Below are positions 11,057 through 22,917 of a stretch of 64,000 nt of DNA, in pieces. The DNA comes from Fallopia convolvulus. Taxonomy: Eukaryota > Streptophyta > Magnoliopsida > Caryophyllales > Polygonaceae. The stretch's first letter is position 1, and every line of letters begins with the position of its first letter. The notes beneath the pieces were generated by a model. The model was not told the DNA's origin, searched no databases, and saw nothing but the letters and a program-made list of their open reading frames with translations. The stretch spans positions 49,149,927 through 49,213,926 of the forward strand of contig OZ024725.1 in NCBI GenBank assembly GCA_964016875.1, in the 5' to 3' direction. Position numbers and translations under genes: made by a program.

Positions 11057-14000
11057 TCAAGCTGGTTGAGGCCTCTGGCGCTTTGTTTGTTGCAGAATAG
11101 GGTCCCTTGCCTGTTTCCACAGCAAAAATTAACCCAATTCAAACAAAGGTTATTTACGAGCAAAGAACTAAATTTCATCAAGAGGCGATGTATCTACACA
11201 CTCTGAAAGGTGTGATATTCATCAGTAAGGACTAAGTAGTCCATATAGACTTAAAAGGCATACCATGCTCGCCTTCCTAGACCGCTTGTCCTGTGTTGAC
11301 CTGCTGCAGATCGTATTGTCAGCTGCATCTGCATGGACATTGTTGTTTGCAAAGTTCCCAGGGAAAATGCTCTCTCTTGAAGCAACAGGCTGCATGAAGT
11401 CAACAGATAACAGCACTTAAGTAGAAAGTACTTGTGGAAGTATATGAATCTGTATACTGTGTACTAACCCCAGCCTTGCTAGTGGGCGTGTTTGGCTGCT
11501 CCATTCCTGGATGAACTGTCTGCTCACTCCTGACTGAACCATCTTGAAGTACAGTAGTTTTGCCCATTGCGCGTGTGAGATCTGAACCGATGGAGTGGAC
11601 GCCCCCACAGGTTGATCCAACTAGATTGGTGTTTCCTGTTAATCAGAGAAATCCTCGTGTGTTAGTAGCTTGTTTGTTTATGAATCATAATGTAAAAAAA
11701 GAAGAAGAAGAAGAAGAAGAAGAAATCATAATATGTGAAGTGATGATAGAAGGATAGACCAGTATTTGGCAGCTCAGCTAGCTTTAACTTGTTCTGTTGT
11801 GATACATTAATGTCTACCTCCTGCTTTTCATCATGATCGTTGATCAATATTTTGATTTTAGGATGAATACTCATGGAAATATAGATTAGAGCTTAAAAAA
11901 AAAGGTGGTAGAAGTAGAGCAGTCTGGTGTTACCATTGCATCAAAATCCAAGGCCTTTCTAATTTCACTTAGCTTCTTTTCCACCAAGTCTGAGTGTATT
12001 ACACGACGTCCTGCAAAAGGGTTGTATTTGAAACAAGTTAGAGAATGCACATTATCCTATAAGCAGCTTCAATATGGATATAAAAATGCAGCTCTGTCAA
12101 CCTAGTCTACGGTTGCTTGTGGTTTCAACAAACCCCTCCAGGGTCATTCTATCAATCAGCTTTCTCACAGTGGTGTGGTTGGCTTCTCCACCAAGTTTGC
12201 TTTGAAGTTTTGGAGCCGTCACATAATCCATTGGAAGAGCATACAACAAAGCCTGCAATTAGACACTAAGAAATGTAAGGAAATGGCAAACTCCAGTTCT
12301 AACAAACAGTAGGGGTTTGCAGCATGCAATATAGATGCAGAAGTTTCAAGGCGCTGACCTTCATATATAAGTAATCTTCCCCTTCACGCTGAAGTGTTTT
12401 GTTGCCAACAAGAAGTGGTTGGTCATCTGTTTCGTCTTTTACTTGAAATTCAAAATCCCCCTGCATTTGTGACCAATGGAAAATCCATAAGCTGATATTA
12501 TTAGTATAGTTCGATATCAATGATTAATGAAATGAGGCAGAAGTGTTTGACCTTTTTCTTGTGAATTGCATATGTGTCCCTCTTAATTTTAGATATGATT
12601 CCTTCATTCACAAGCTTACCCATAATCTCTACGATAAATCAAAGCAAAATATACATATGTCAAACATTAGTGTGTAAACAAAATCAGAACAAAGAAAATT
12701 CTCTTATACTCTTGAATAGCAATTTAATGGATAGCATCCTCATTTACCTTCAGTAAGTGCCTGCAACATTTTCGATAAAGAGATGTCAGTATATCGCAAC
12801 TAGAGCCCCAAAATGTAACATGAATTCCAAGAAGTGCATGATAAAATGATTCCTTTTGTTCTCTTTCGAAAGAAAATACTTACAACTGAGATGTCAGGGA
12901 AATTTGCAAGTATGTCTGTGATATTTACAGTTTCAAGGTGGCAAGAGATGATCCAGTCTTTCACCCGGCTTAACTGCTTTTCATCTTCTGCAGCATCTTG
13001 AGTACCGTCTGCATCATATAAATTTTGATTCACTAAACAAACATGAAAATTTGATAAAAACTTGATGACTAGCTGAGCAGATAATGTTATCATGATCTGA
13101 ATGTGAAAATTAGGAGATTGGCTTTGCTTATTAGAAGAATATTTGGAAGTTGGAGTCCAAGACAGTAAGTACCTTCTGAAGCAATTCCATCTTCATATTG
13201 TTGTGGGTTTCCTGTGAGGTGTGAGAAAATTGTATGAAACTCTACGAGTCTACGTTATGTAACAGTTAAGAGCATTTGCAAAGACAAGACTGACTGAACC
13301 TGCTTGTGCAATAGTGTATTGATTTTCTTGCGAGGAGCCAGCCTGATATTGAGTGGAAACTTTCAGTGTCAATATAAAACAAGAGTTGGCATAAAATGAT
13401 CTATACTTCCACAATGAAACCGATGACTGGTGTACAGTTTACCTCAGTGTCAGTTTCTGAGCTTCCATCTTTTTCAGTAGAATCTGCTCCCAAACTTACA
13501 TCATCTTCCTCCTGATTACTATCACTGTCACCTTCACATGGATCAAGCACACTCTTAACCTGTTCAAATTCACACATCTAAGTACATTGAGATTGAAATG
13601 TGGGCTTTGCAGTTCACAGTGAACAAACCATGGTTGATATTACCTTGACAGCAAGTACAAAATGCTTGCTATTTACATTTCCAACATCCATTTTCAAGGG
13701 ATTCTTTGTCCACTGATTTTGAGTTTCTTCTGTAGTGCAGCTTCTGAAGAACGGTGGTTCATAATCTGATGGCTGCATTTGATTCCATAAAATGGTGCTT
13801 CTCAATTGGAATAGATGTAGAATTTCCAAAGTACAAATAGCAAGTATCACAAGAATCTGATGATTCAATTTTTCTCTAATAAGCAAGAAATAAACAAGTT
13901 TGAGAACAGTACACACTATATAACAAGTACATACCGTGACATCATCATAATAAAGGAGCTTCATCAAAATAGTACGCTGAAAGATGAAGTCATAATGTAA

Positions 14001-16047
14001 ATATCTGCTTCCATCGAATGAACTACAAATTGATCATTTGCTCTGTCTACAAGTAACTGAAAAACATTTACCTCCTCTGGCATTTTATCCAGTGTCCTCA
14101 TGAGTTGAACCAGTGTCCTTACCATTTTACACGCAGTAAACCTGCATTAATTTCCCAAATCTTATTTCACATTCAATGTACCAAAGTCTTTGAATTCAAC
14201 TACTGTTATTTTGGGAGAATTTAGAAAATATGTAAAGAAAATTATGTTTCATCCTTCAGTAGGTAAAACTGTCTTACTTCATTTGACTTGGAGTAACTTC
14301 AGCTGTAGTGTGGCATTTGAATTCTCCTCCCTTTTTCTTACTTCCAGTGCGGTTAAAATTCATGGAAACCTCTTGGCTATCAGGATTTGGATAACTAAAT
14401 GAAACTGCATGTGATACAAGATTGCATTCATGTAATGTAATTTAACATGAAATTACATTGTCAGATTATATCAAAGAAAGAGGTAAACAGAGGATAAGAA
14501 AGCAAAGAATAGTAGTCATAAATTACTATAGTATGGAAAGTTATTAATATTCAGTTTCCATCGGCTGACATGATTATGGGATGATAATTGGAGAACTTCA
14601 GTTGTAGAGAGCATAAACAGAAAACTGAAAGAGCTCTTTTAACTTAGTCTAGAAGGCGAGTAAAGATGACATTCATTGATAGCTGCGATCATAAGCTCTT
14701 GGTCAAACTTACATGAGTATTCCTCAATCATTGGACCTTCAATTGTTTCACAGATGCAGAACAGCAGTGTTCTTAGGTACTTTTTCTGTAATGCATCATA
14801 CACACCTGCACAAATAGTGCAGAAGGCAGTCTTAGCCGTTTCATATTAACAAGAAATAACAAACACTCGCGTTAAGAAGAAGTGGATGTCAGAAAAGAAG
14901 GGCAAGTATATGCAGATGCCTTTCTCCATCCAGTCTATTAGTCTACGAGAATCAGCATCCACTGGCATGAGCTTCTTGATCTTCATTTCTGTTAACCGCA
15001 CAATTCCAGAGGCTTAGAAAATGAAGACTTCAAAAAATTGGAAGCCACAACCACAACTGCAAAGTGGGGGTAGGGAGATGGTTTAACTTACCTAGAGCAG
15101 GAACGGACTTGTCACTAAAGTATTTCTCAGGAAAAAGGCCTCTGATATAGCTTATGTTGAATATTGCAATACGCAATAAATTTCTTGTCTGTCCATGGTT
15201 TAAAACAGGAAAGAAAAAAATCAATTAAATCATTAATCAAGCTGAAACGAAATGTTGAATAAACAAGATCAAATATCTTTGATTGTTACTGCAGAAGTAA
15301 GACATTATGCACAGATCATCTACTACTTATAATTGATTATACTTTAAATGTTTGCAGTTACATGCCTGAAAGAAGAAAAATCAATGACAACTGAACCAAA
15401 CTCAGTGTGCTATAGAAAATCAAAAGAAAAATTGGATTCGCCATTAGCACTCAAGGATCGTTCACCGAGTTTAATTGATTCACTGTCTCACTATTTTGCA
15501 TTCTCCGTTTAAATCGAGACAAAAAGCAAAATTAGATTGGTCATATCGTCAGTGTGACGATCAAGCAGTTTACAGCTAAGCAAAAGAAGGCAAGTTCAAT
15601 CAGGTGCTTATTCTTCTAAATTATCACAACCGAAGGGATTTACAAGAGAGATGGAAATTATTCTACAAGTATTTCAGATATATCTGTTAAATTTGCAGCA
15701 GGATCGACAGCTTTAGTCTGCGTATATCAAATCAAGTCAAAATAGAAAACGGAATAGCAAAAATCCGCGAAATGGAAAGCTAATTCGAAGTATGCATATT
15801 CTCCACGAAGCTGATAATGAAATTTAATACTAGCAGTAGGACGATTTGAACAATATTGTTTTGTTTTGCTTTACCAAAAGAAGCGAGTTCTGCTCTGTGA
15901 TCTCGGCTTCCTTGACCTTCTGCGCAACAACCTGAAATATTACACCAAATAATCCGAGATTATATAGCGATCGAACGAGCAAACAAGAATAATTTACGAG
16001 CACAGGTCCCCTATGCAACAATCCAGAGCTGACATTCCGCGATCTGC

Positions 16048-16109
<62 letters not shown>

Positions 16110-16112
16110 CAT
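11057..16112 (-). CDS. ASY1: ASY1 (PAIR2/HOP1-type) meiotic HORMA-domain protein, 22 exons, 612 aa
   Basis: HORMA protein of the meiotic chromosome axis, known in Arabidopsis and rice to be needed for homologue synapsis and crossing over. CDS exons: 16110-16112, 15875-15931, 15092-15188, 14920-14988, 14713-14805, 14278-14404, 14072-14141, 13935-13976, 13644-13772, 13443-13559, 13300-13342, 13173-13211, 12884-13008, 12748-12760, 12552-12628, 12359-12460, 12102-12252, 11934-12010, 11760-11820, 11469-11635, 11264-11389, 11057-11110. Phases agree throughout (1839 nt). Diagnostic blocks: [94 protein letters not shown], and a C terminus RDPILQQTKRQRPQPA with the basic tail of the family. HORMA spans about residues 12-232, then an acidic linker, a winged-helix/SWIRM-like region (~300-465) and a Ser/Thr-rich tail. 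Arabidopsis ASY1 is about 600 aa. Odd points: ATG-only exon 1, a 13-nt exon 14, and a GC donor after exon 4. Confidence 0.95.
11701..11724. repeat. GAA microsatellite in an ASY1 intron
   Basis: Eight GAA units lie in the intron between exons 20 and 19. Confidence 0.9.
16050..16107. repeat. GA microsatellite in ASY1 intron 1
   Basis: An almost pure (GA)n tract of ~58 bp. On the gene strand it is a CT tract that starts right after the initiator codon's splice donor. Confidence 0.9.
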
Positions 16113-16233
16113 TTTTATTTGCTTTGGAGCTCCGAAAATTTGAAAGATGTTGCAGTTTTGAAATAAGAGAGATGGAGGAGAGGAGAAGAAGTGTGAGAGG
16201 GAAGACTGAAGAGCGAAATTGGTAGTTTGGTCA

Positions 16234-16241
16234 TTTTATAG
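16234..16241 (-). promoter_or_regulatory. Candidate ASY1 TATA box
   Basis: CTATAAAA on the minus strand, about 120 bp upstream of the proposed ATG. Spacing suits a short 5' leader. No transcript evidence is available. Confidence 0.5.
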
Positions 16242-16689
16242 TAAGAAGATGGATGGTAAAGGCTGACCAAAGGAAGGAATTAACCATGGTTGGAGTATAA
16301 ACTCTTAACAGCCTAGCAAGAGGAGTGACTGAGAGTGAGGACCGTCTCGAGACGTAGTCGGGTCGGTCCATTCAACCTGACCAGTCCAATTTCAAGTGCG
16401 GGCGAAGAAGTACACTGAATATGAGATGGACTCGGCTAAAACTGCTGGGCCCAATAAGGTTCAGACTCAAGTTTTTAAATGTTTTTTTATATACTGTACT
16501 GTAATTAATATTGATCAAATTTATAAAAAAAATATTAGATCTCATGCCACGAGTCAGAAAAATAAGTTTGAATTAGTTGAAGTCTCGTACCATGTATGGA
16601 TAATATCACTATAATTTTAAATATTTTATGTATTTTAATAGGAGAAATCTACACAAAAAAATACATTAAATGAAAATAAAAAATTTGTC
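16242..16689. other. ASY1 upstream region
   Basis: Likely promoter DNA for the minus-strand ASY1 gene. No defined motif beyond the TATA box was found. A 72-codon open frame at 16396-16614 shows no family resemblance. Confidence 0.4.
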
Positions 16690-17560
16690 ATAAGGTCGCG
16701 ATTTATATTAAGAGTCACGCTCGGATGAAATATATTGTTACAGTATAATGTGCGAGCAAAGCGTAGCCCTTGGATTAAACGAATAGACGGATAGGATTAA
16801 ATAGAATTGATCTGATTACAAAATAAATAAATAAAAGGCGGATTCATTTACAATGGCACACGCGGATAAATAGTTTACTTTTTTCATTCATAGACAAAAA
16901 TGCCCTTTAGATAAAGAAACCCTAAAACTCAAAAACTTATACGCGTTTTTTTCCTCACCCTTCTCCTTCTCCCTCTCCCCCCTTTCTCTCTCTCTCTCCC
17001 AATCCCCTCTTACTCTCCAGATCTAAAAATGAAAATCTTCTACTTCCCCCATTTTCTCTTTTTTTGAGTGAAATTAAAAAGCTTTTGGGTGAAATCTAAA
17101 GACATGTAAGTTTCTATTGCATTCTTCTTAAAGTGTTTTCTTTGTCCGATCAATTAAAGATATTCATTCTCAGCAATTGGCTTGTTGAACTTCACAAAAA
17201 TTATAAAAGACGTTAGATTTCTAGTCTTTAATTGTTTCATCATTTGCTATTTTAGCAAACCTAATTTTTATTTGCTATTTGGGTATGATTCTTTTCTGCA
17301 CGTATAATTACTTTTTTTTCTTGATTTAGGTGGTCGTTTGAAGCCAACTGAAGTGACAACTTGTGGGTTCATGTGACATGTGATTTAGGTCGTTCTTTTT
17401 TTTTTCTACTGTGTTCTTCTCGTAGGTGTGTTAAGGTTCATAAATGTGTATGTTAAAGTTCATCATTAGTGTTCTAACAGTTCACACTTGTACTACGTTC
17501 ACTAGTTGTATGTTGAAGTTATTTGGTAGTCTATAAGCATAATTTGGAAACTTATTTGGT

Positions 17561-17631
17561 AGCCTATTAGCTCAAATGGTAGAGCAATGTGCATGTGCAC
17601 ATAGATGTGGGTTCAAATCCCACATAGGCTA
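17561..17631 (+). tRNA. tRNA-like gene or tRNA pseudogene, 71 nt
   Basis: The sequence folds as a cloverleaf. Acceptor arms AGCCTAT/ATAGGCT pair over 7 bp. The D arm is GCTC/GAGC with loop AAATGGTA. The anticodon stem is ATGTG/CACAT. The T arm is GTGGG/CCCAC with loop TTCAAAT, and the discriminator is A. All stems are perfectly paired, and the internal promoter B box GGTTCAAATCC matches consensus. The anticodon loop CATGTG has only 6 nt instead of 7 and the variable loop 4 nt, so identity cannot be assigned and function is doubtful. It lies inside the putative TIR element. Confidence 0.5.
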
Positions 17632-17639
17632 ATTCTTGA

Positions 17640-18480
17640 TATTGTCACGTCCTTTTGTTCTTATCAATTGTTCTTTTGGTTTATGTCTTTTTAAGGTAAG
17701 GTTCATAATATTTCTTCTTATCGTTCATAAAATTTTGTCTCATGCCTTTTTGTTAATAACAATTGTTCTTTTAGTACATGTTTGAATAACCTTAGGTTCA
17801 TCAAATTTCATCTTATGGTTCATGACGATTAGTTCATGCTAGTTATTATTTTCTTTTATGTTTTTTGGGTCATGGTACTTGTTCTCTCAGTTCATGTTTT
17901 TGTAAGTTAGGTTCATAACAATTCTTATGGTTCATAATTTTTGTTCCATGCCTTTTTGTTAATTACACTTGTTCTTTTGGTTCATGTTTGAATAACCTTA
18001 GGTTCATCAAATTTCATTTTATAGTTCATGTCGTTTAGTTATTCATGCTAGTTATTATTTTCTTTCGTGTATTTTGGTTCATGGTACTTGTTCTTTCGGT
18101 TCATATTTTTGAATGCTAGGTTCATAGTAATTCTTATGGTTCATAAATTTTGTTCCAAGCCTTTTTGTTAATAACAATTGTTCTTTTGGTTCATGTTTGA
18201 ATAACATTAGGTTCATCAAATTTCATTTTATGGTTCATGTCGTTTAGTTGTTAATGTTAGTTATTATTTATTTTTTTGTATTTTGGTTCATGGTACTTGT
18301 TCTTTCGGTTCATATTTTTGAAAGCTAGGTTCATAATAATTCTTATGGTTCATGTCTGTTAATTCCTAACAGTTAATCTTGCAGTTCATGTCTTTTAAAT
18401 CATACTAGTTATTTTGATTCAATTCTTTTGGTTCATGACATTTGCTCCCTTAGTTCATGTTTTTATAAGAATATAGCTTA
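17640..18480 (+). repeat. Tandem array, ~207-bp unit, rich in GGTTCAT
   Basis: A landmark (CCTTTTTGTTAAT, then GTTCTTTT, then TTCATCAAATTTCAT) recurs at 17745, 17951 and 18160, spacings of 206 and 209 bp. Partial units lie on both sides, up to about 18480. Within units, GGTTCATA/GGTTCATG words recur every 20-40 bases, and looser copies continue to ~18720. Confidence 0.8.
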
Positions 18481-19485
18481 TAACATTTCATCTTACGACT
18501 TTTAATTCATAAAAGTTGGACTATAGGTTCATGTCTTTATACGGTTATGTTTATAACAATTCTCAATATGGTTCATGGAAGTTAATTAACTCACAACAAT
18601 ATGTTTTATGATTTGTAAATGATATTATGTTGGTTCATGTATTTATATAGTTAGGTTCATAAATATTATCAATAAAGTTCATAAAATTATCCTCAAATCA
18701 TAATGTTGGTTCATAAATTTTGAACACTAACTAAGTGAGATATAATGACAAAAGCCACAACTTTTTTATATATAGACATGGAAACAAACCACATTGGCAT
18801 AAAACTAAATGAAATAATAAGAACAACTGGTGAAAATTGCTTTAAGCTCCAAGATGGTCATTTGGGCATTTTGTCGAACACATGGTGGGCGATTAGATGA
18901 GCATTGACCATTTGCTTTTATTTTCGATCTAAAACTTTATATTTCAATGCAAAACATATACAAATCTGTATAGGTTTGATTAAAATAAAAAAAAATCATT
19001 CTAAAGCACAAAAAAACATGTAGATCGAATAACCAAGGTCCCAAATTTGAAAAAATCTCAAATGTGAACTTGAAACTATGAAAAGAGATCTATAACAAAA
19101 TTGATGAAGAGAGAACATAAATTGGAGCCGGAATCAACAAAAAAAAGCCAAACAAAATCAGAAGAAACAAGTTGCAACAAGTATGGAGAAGAATCGATCG
19201 AAAAAGTAAAAAAAAACTACACGTACAAGAGGTTGAAGAAGACTCTTGTAACTTGCTTTCTAATTTGATGCATAAAAGACAATAATGCCCCTCCGTTTAT
19301 AAAAATCACTAAAGATGTGTCTTGATCATGTCCATTGAAGATGCTTGATCGAACGATCAGCGCGTGCTCGCACATTACACCGTAAGTAACTTTTCCATCT
19401 GATCGTAATTCCTTATATTAATTCTATCAATATAATTTGATATATAGGTTGAATATTCCATGCATAGGTTGATATAGTTATAATA

Positions 19486-20400
19486 CTAGTATGTATTCCC
19501 GTACCTTGTACGGGTTTTTCTTAAATAAAATGTTAATAATAAAATATTTTTAAATATATTTATTATCCGAGAAAAATAATCATGTAAATGATTAAATATA
19601 AATTTTGAATAGATATTTAAAATCAATAAACTATAAAAGGTGTTTATTTGAAATAATAATATATTTTTAGTATTACGAATTAAATTAATATCCAAAACAT
19701 GATAATTTATTTAATAATAAGATAAAAACTTATGAATTTATATACATGAGACCATTCAAAATAAACATAATTCTAGTGATATAAGATTTTTTGTGTATTG
19801 CATTATAAAGTTTGGTTCAAATGAAACAAACCCTTATCCTAAAACGTGAAACGAATGCATTTTTCCTAGTTAGTAGTGCACTTTTCATATAAAAGTGCAT
19901 TGAAAAATACAAAAAGTGCACTACAAAAAAGTGCACTACAAAAAAAAATAAAGTGCACTAAAAAGTGCGAAAAGTGCAAATGCGAAAAAGTGCAATCTGA
20001 AGTAGGAAAAGTGCACTGCTAACTACAAAAAGTGCATTCGTTTCAGGATAAGAGTTCGTTTTAGGTTAAGAGTTTGTTTCATTTGAACCAAACTTTATCT
20101 TTATATTAAAGTTAATTATCTAAACCTAGCATATACATTCTATCTAAAAATAATATAAATATCCTAATATTTATATAATATATAGCATAAAAAGTATTCT
20201 AATAATCTTCCTATTTATCATATCCAAAAATAAAATATTTTTTTTAAGATTAGGAATAGGATTTTCTATCCATTGATTATAGTGATATAAGATTGTACGT
20301 ACATTACACTATCTTTATATTAAAATTAATTATTTTGCCAAAAATTAATAATAGAGGTGGTCTGGTCCAATCTAAAAGCGACATGTGTCGTTTAATAATT
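19486..20400 (-). mobile_element. Helitron 3' terminus with uncertain body
   Basis: On the minus strand a hairpin CCCGTAC-AAG-GTACGGG is followed 8 nt later by CTAG (19486-19489) and host T. This is a standard plant Helitron 3' end. The body would extend to higher coordinates. No convincing 5' TC end was found before the gypsy element begins near 20404, which may have split it. The right limit is therefore arbitrary. Confidence 0.5.
19805..20098. mobile_element. Foldback MITE, ~294 bp, with AAGTGCAC repeats
   Basis: Arms of ~85 bp are inverted copies, starting ATAAAGTTTGGTTCAAATG on the left and ending with its complement on the right. The centre has many AAAAGTGCAC units. A related sequence near 20280-20340 appears to be the same flanking DNA without the insertion, supporting mobility. 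The flanking duplication is only a few bases (AT or TA) and ambiguous, so the superfamily is unassigned. Confidence 0.65.
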
Positions 20401-20403
20401 TTT

Positions 20404-21565
20404 TTAACTCCCTAAAAGTGGTTGAGTCGGTGGAAAAACAAGTTGAGGTGGCTCGTCATCGGCCGAAATCTGAAAAGATCCGGGGTCCCAACTTTTGAGG
20501 CTCGTAGCTCCCTGCATTTGGAGCCAATTCGCACTAGGAGCGCCGATCAAAGTCGTCTTGATCGAGCCATGATCCGAATTCCCCAAATCTGCCTCGGCGT
20601 AGTGTGCCGAGGGACTGTCCATCGGCGTTCGTCCCTGTATCTTCATTGTTCCTTGGCAGTCTTCATGGAGTACAGATTTAAGGGACATTTCTGATCCATT
20701 TGAATCAGAAACGCCGCTGGACGTTGTGGCATGGTCAAAAACGCCCTTAGCATCTTGTGCCGGCTCTAGCGGTGTCGTGCCGTTGTCCCTAGGATTGGCA
20801 TGTTGCCTTTCGGCGTCATCCTGCACACGTCCACTAGAACACACAAGGAGAAACAAGTTAGTATGAAAATCAATGGAAAAATGTGGAGGTACTAACCTGT
20901 CAACCACGACGTCGGTGTGTGCCAAGACGGCTTCGGTAGGAGTAAGGATGGGCGCGTCCCCCCGTGATGACCTCGAGAAGGAGCACTTGTGCCTCGGCCA
21001 TGGGAGGAGCAAGGGGTATGGCTGGCTCGGAAGCCATTGTAACATGCTCGACGGGCGCTCTAGTGTCCTCGACCACGACCAAGGGTAGCACGATCGGCAC
21101 GTCGTTGGACACGTTAGGCATGGGCTGCCCCGGCGCGACCACGGGCAAAGATGTCGATGTCACGCGACCCTTGGTGAGATCTACAATATGCTTGGTGAAT
21201 GACTGTTCATCGACATTGGGGGCAAAATGTCGAGCCATGTGAACCATAAGATGGGCCCATGACCGAGACTTGGCAGTATGACACGGCACACAACTTTGAC
21301 AATACTTGTTAACATCCCGAGCCATATGAGGCCAAAAGAAATGCTCACGAAGTGCTGCCAATGTTTTGGCTATGCCAAAGTGGCCTCGGCCATCATGAGC
21401 CTCTTGGAGCAATAGATGTCTCACCGAAGATGCCGGAATGCAAAGCTTCCCAGCTCGGTAAAGAAAACCGTTGTCCAAGAAGAAGGACTCATGAATCCGC
21501 GAATGCTCAAGTTCCTTTATGATTGAGGAGAAGTACGGATCTGAGGCGTACAACTCCTTGACCAT
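20404..21565 (-). pseudogene. Gypsy integrase fragment with internal deletion plus C-terminal tail
   Basis: The integrase H2C2 zinc-binding module is present: HDGRGHFGIAKTLAALREHF followed by CQSCVPC at about 21280-21400. It then jumps from the HTAKSR segment to a low-complexity Pro/Val/Ala tail. The DDE core of ~200 residues and any clear chromodomain are missing. A later frame (20404-21045) carries DDAERQHANPRDNGT, which resembles QDEAERQQANARDKST near the end of gag-protease. This suggests duplication or recombination within the element. A short GT-AG intron-like stretch at 20834-20896 keeps the frame when read through. Confidence 0.75.
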
Positions 21566-22917
21566 AGCAAAACCAAGTAGTTTTGAATGTAATTGGGTGA
21601 GTAAAATGTACCTTCGAGAGAGAGCGTCGGCGACGACGTTCTCTTTTCCTTTTTGTGAGCAATGACGTAAGGGAACGTCTCCATAAACTCAACCCAACGT
21701 GCGTGGCGCCTATTTAGAGTCGTTTGACTCTTAAGATAAGCCAAGGCCGCGTGATCCGTATGAATTACGAACTCGCTTGGCCATAGATAATGTTGCCACG
21801 TCTTTAGGACCCGAATAAGAGCGTAGAGCTCTTTATCATAGGTCGGATAATTCAGTGTAGCCCCAACTAGCTTTTCGCTAAAGTAAGCGATAGGCCTTTG
21901 TTCTTGAAGGAGTACGCCGCCAATACCATAGTCGGAAGCATCGCACTCGATCTCGAAGCGTTTTGTAAAGTCCGGCAATTGCAGGACCAGGGCTCGGCAT
22001 AAAGCATCTTTCAAGGCCTCGAAGGCGGCCTCGTGATGCGGCATCCACTTTATTGTGGCTGCCTTCTTGGTCAATGAATGGAGTGGCCCGGCGATAGAAC
22101 TAAAGTCCTTGACGAATCGCCGATAGAATCCAGCTAGCCCCAAAAAAGAACGAACCATAGTCGGGGTCGTTGGGGTTGGCCACTCACGGATGGCCCAGAT
22201 TTTGTCAGAATCCACTCGTAGGCCATCCTTGGATACGACGAAGCCAAGAAAATTCGTCGTATCCGAGCAAAACACACATTTGTCCAGATTTACATATAAA
22301 GATTGTTCGCAGAGGCAATCTAACACCTGCCTAAGGTGCCCCGCATGATCGTCCAAAGTCCTACTATAAACCAAAATGTCGTCAAAATACACGACGACGA
22401 AAAGTCCCAAAAATTTACGCAAAACAAAGTTCATAAGACGCATAAAAGTAGAAGGGGCGTTAGTGAGGCCGAAGGGCATCACCAACCACTCGTAGAGACT
22501 ATGTTTGAAAGCCGTCTTCCACTCGTCCCCTTCTTGCATCCGAATTTGATGGTAGCCGCTCCTCAAATCAATCTTCGAAAACAGCACGGCTCCATGCAAC
22601 TCGTCCAACATGTCGTCCAAGCGGGGAATCGGGTGACGGTACTTGATGGTAATCTGGTTGATGGCTCGGCAATCCACGCACATCCGCCAAGAACCATCCT
22701 TCTTCGGCACCAAGATAACCGGGACCGCACACGGGCTAAGGGACTCTCGAACATAGCCTTTGTCCAAAAGAGATTGGACTTGGCGTTGAAGCTCTTGAGT
22801 CTCCTTAGGTGACGCCCTATACGCATCCCGGTTTGGCAATGAAGCGCCGGGAATGAGGTCTATGCGATGCTCGATCCCCCGAATAGGTGGCAACCCGTCG
22901 GGGAGCTCGGCAGGCAT
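21517..22917 (-). pseudogene. Gypsy reverse transcriptase-RNase H, frameshifted near its end
   Basis: The frame opens at ATG 22915-22917. It encodes the RT palm and fingers (LPNRDAYRASPKE, VPKKDGSWRMCVDCRAIN, SKIDLRSGYHQIRM, MPFGLTNAPSTFM, and the catalytic YFDDILVYS), the connection, and RNase H (FEIECDASDYGIGGVLLQE, YPTYDKELYALIRVLKTWQHY, HTDHAALAYL). The segment before MPFGL is a few residues shorter than usual. After the HKK of FPYVIAHKK near 21648, a 1-base loss shifts the frame. The correct downstream reading continues in another frame into the integrase region. Catalytic residues of RT look intact. Confidence 0.9.

Larger units (their letters stand above)
16690..19435. mobile_element. 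Putative TIR transposon (~2.75 kb) with gene-like interior
   Basis: Imperfect inverted repeats of 60-80 bp face each other. The clearest shared core is TAATGTGCGAGCA near 16748, matched inversely by TGCTCGCACATTA near 19368. Similarity extends outward through GTTAC and ACG-TC-GATG blocks to about 16690 and 19435. Exact ends and a target duplication could not be fixed. Inside are a pyrimidine-rich leader-like segment (16950-17060), a tRNA-like gene and a tandem array. No transposase is seen, so it would be non-autonomous. Mutator-like is possible but unproven. Confidence 0.45.

Noticed and set aside
17640..18480. CRISPR-like array
   Set aside because: Units are ~207 bp, imperfect and lack separated identical repeats; this is nuclear plant DNA.
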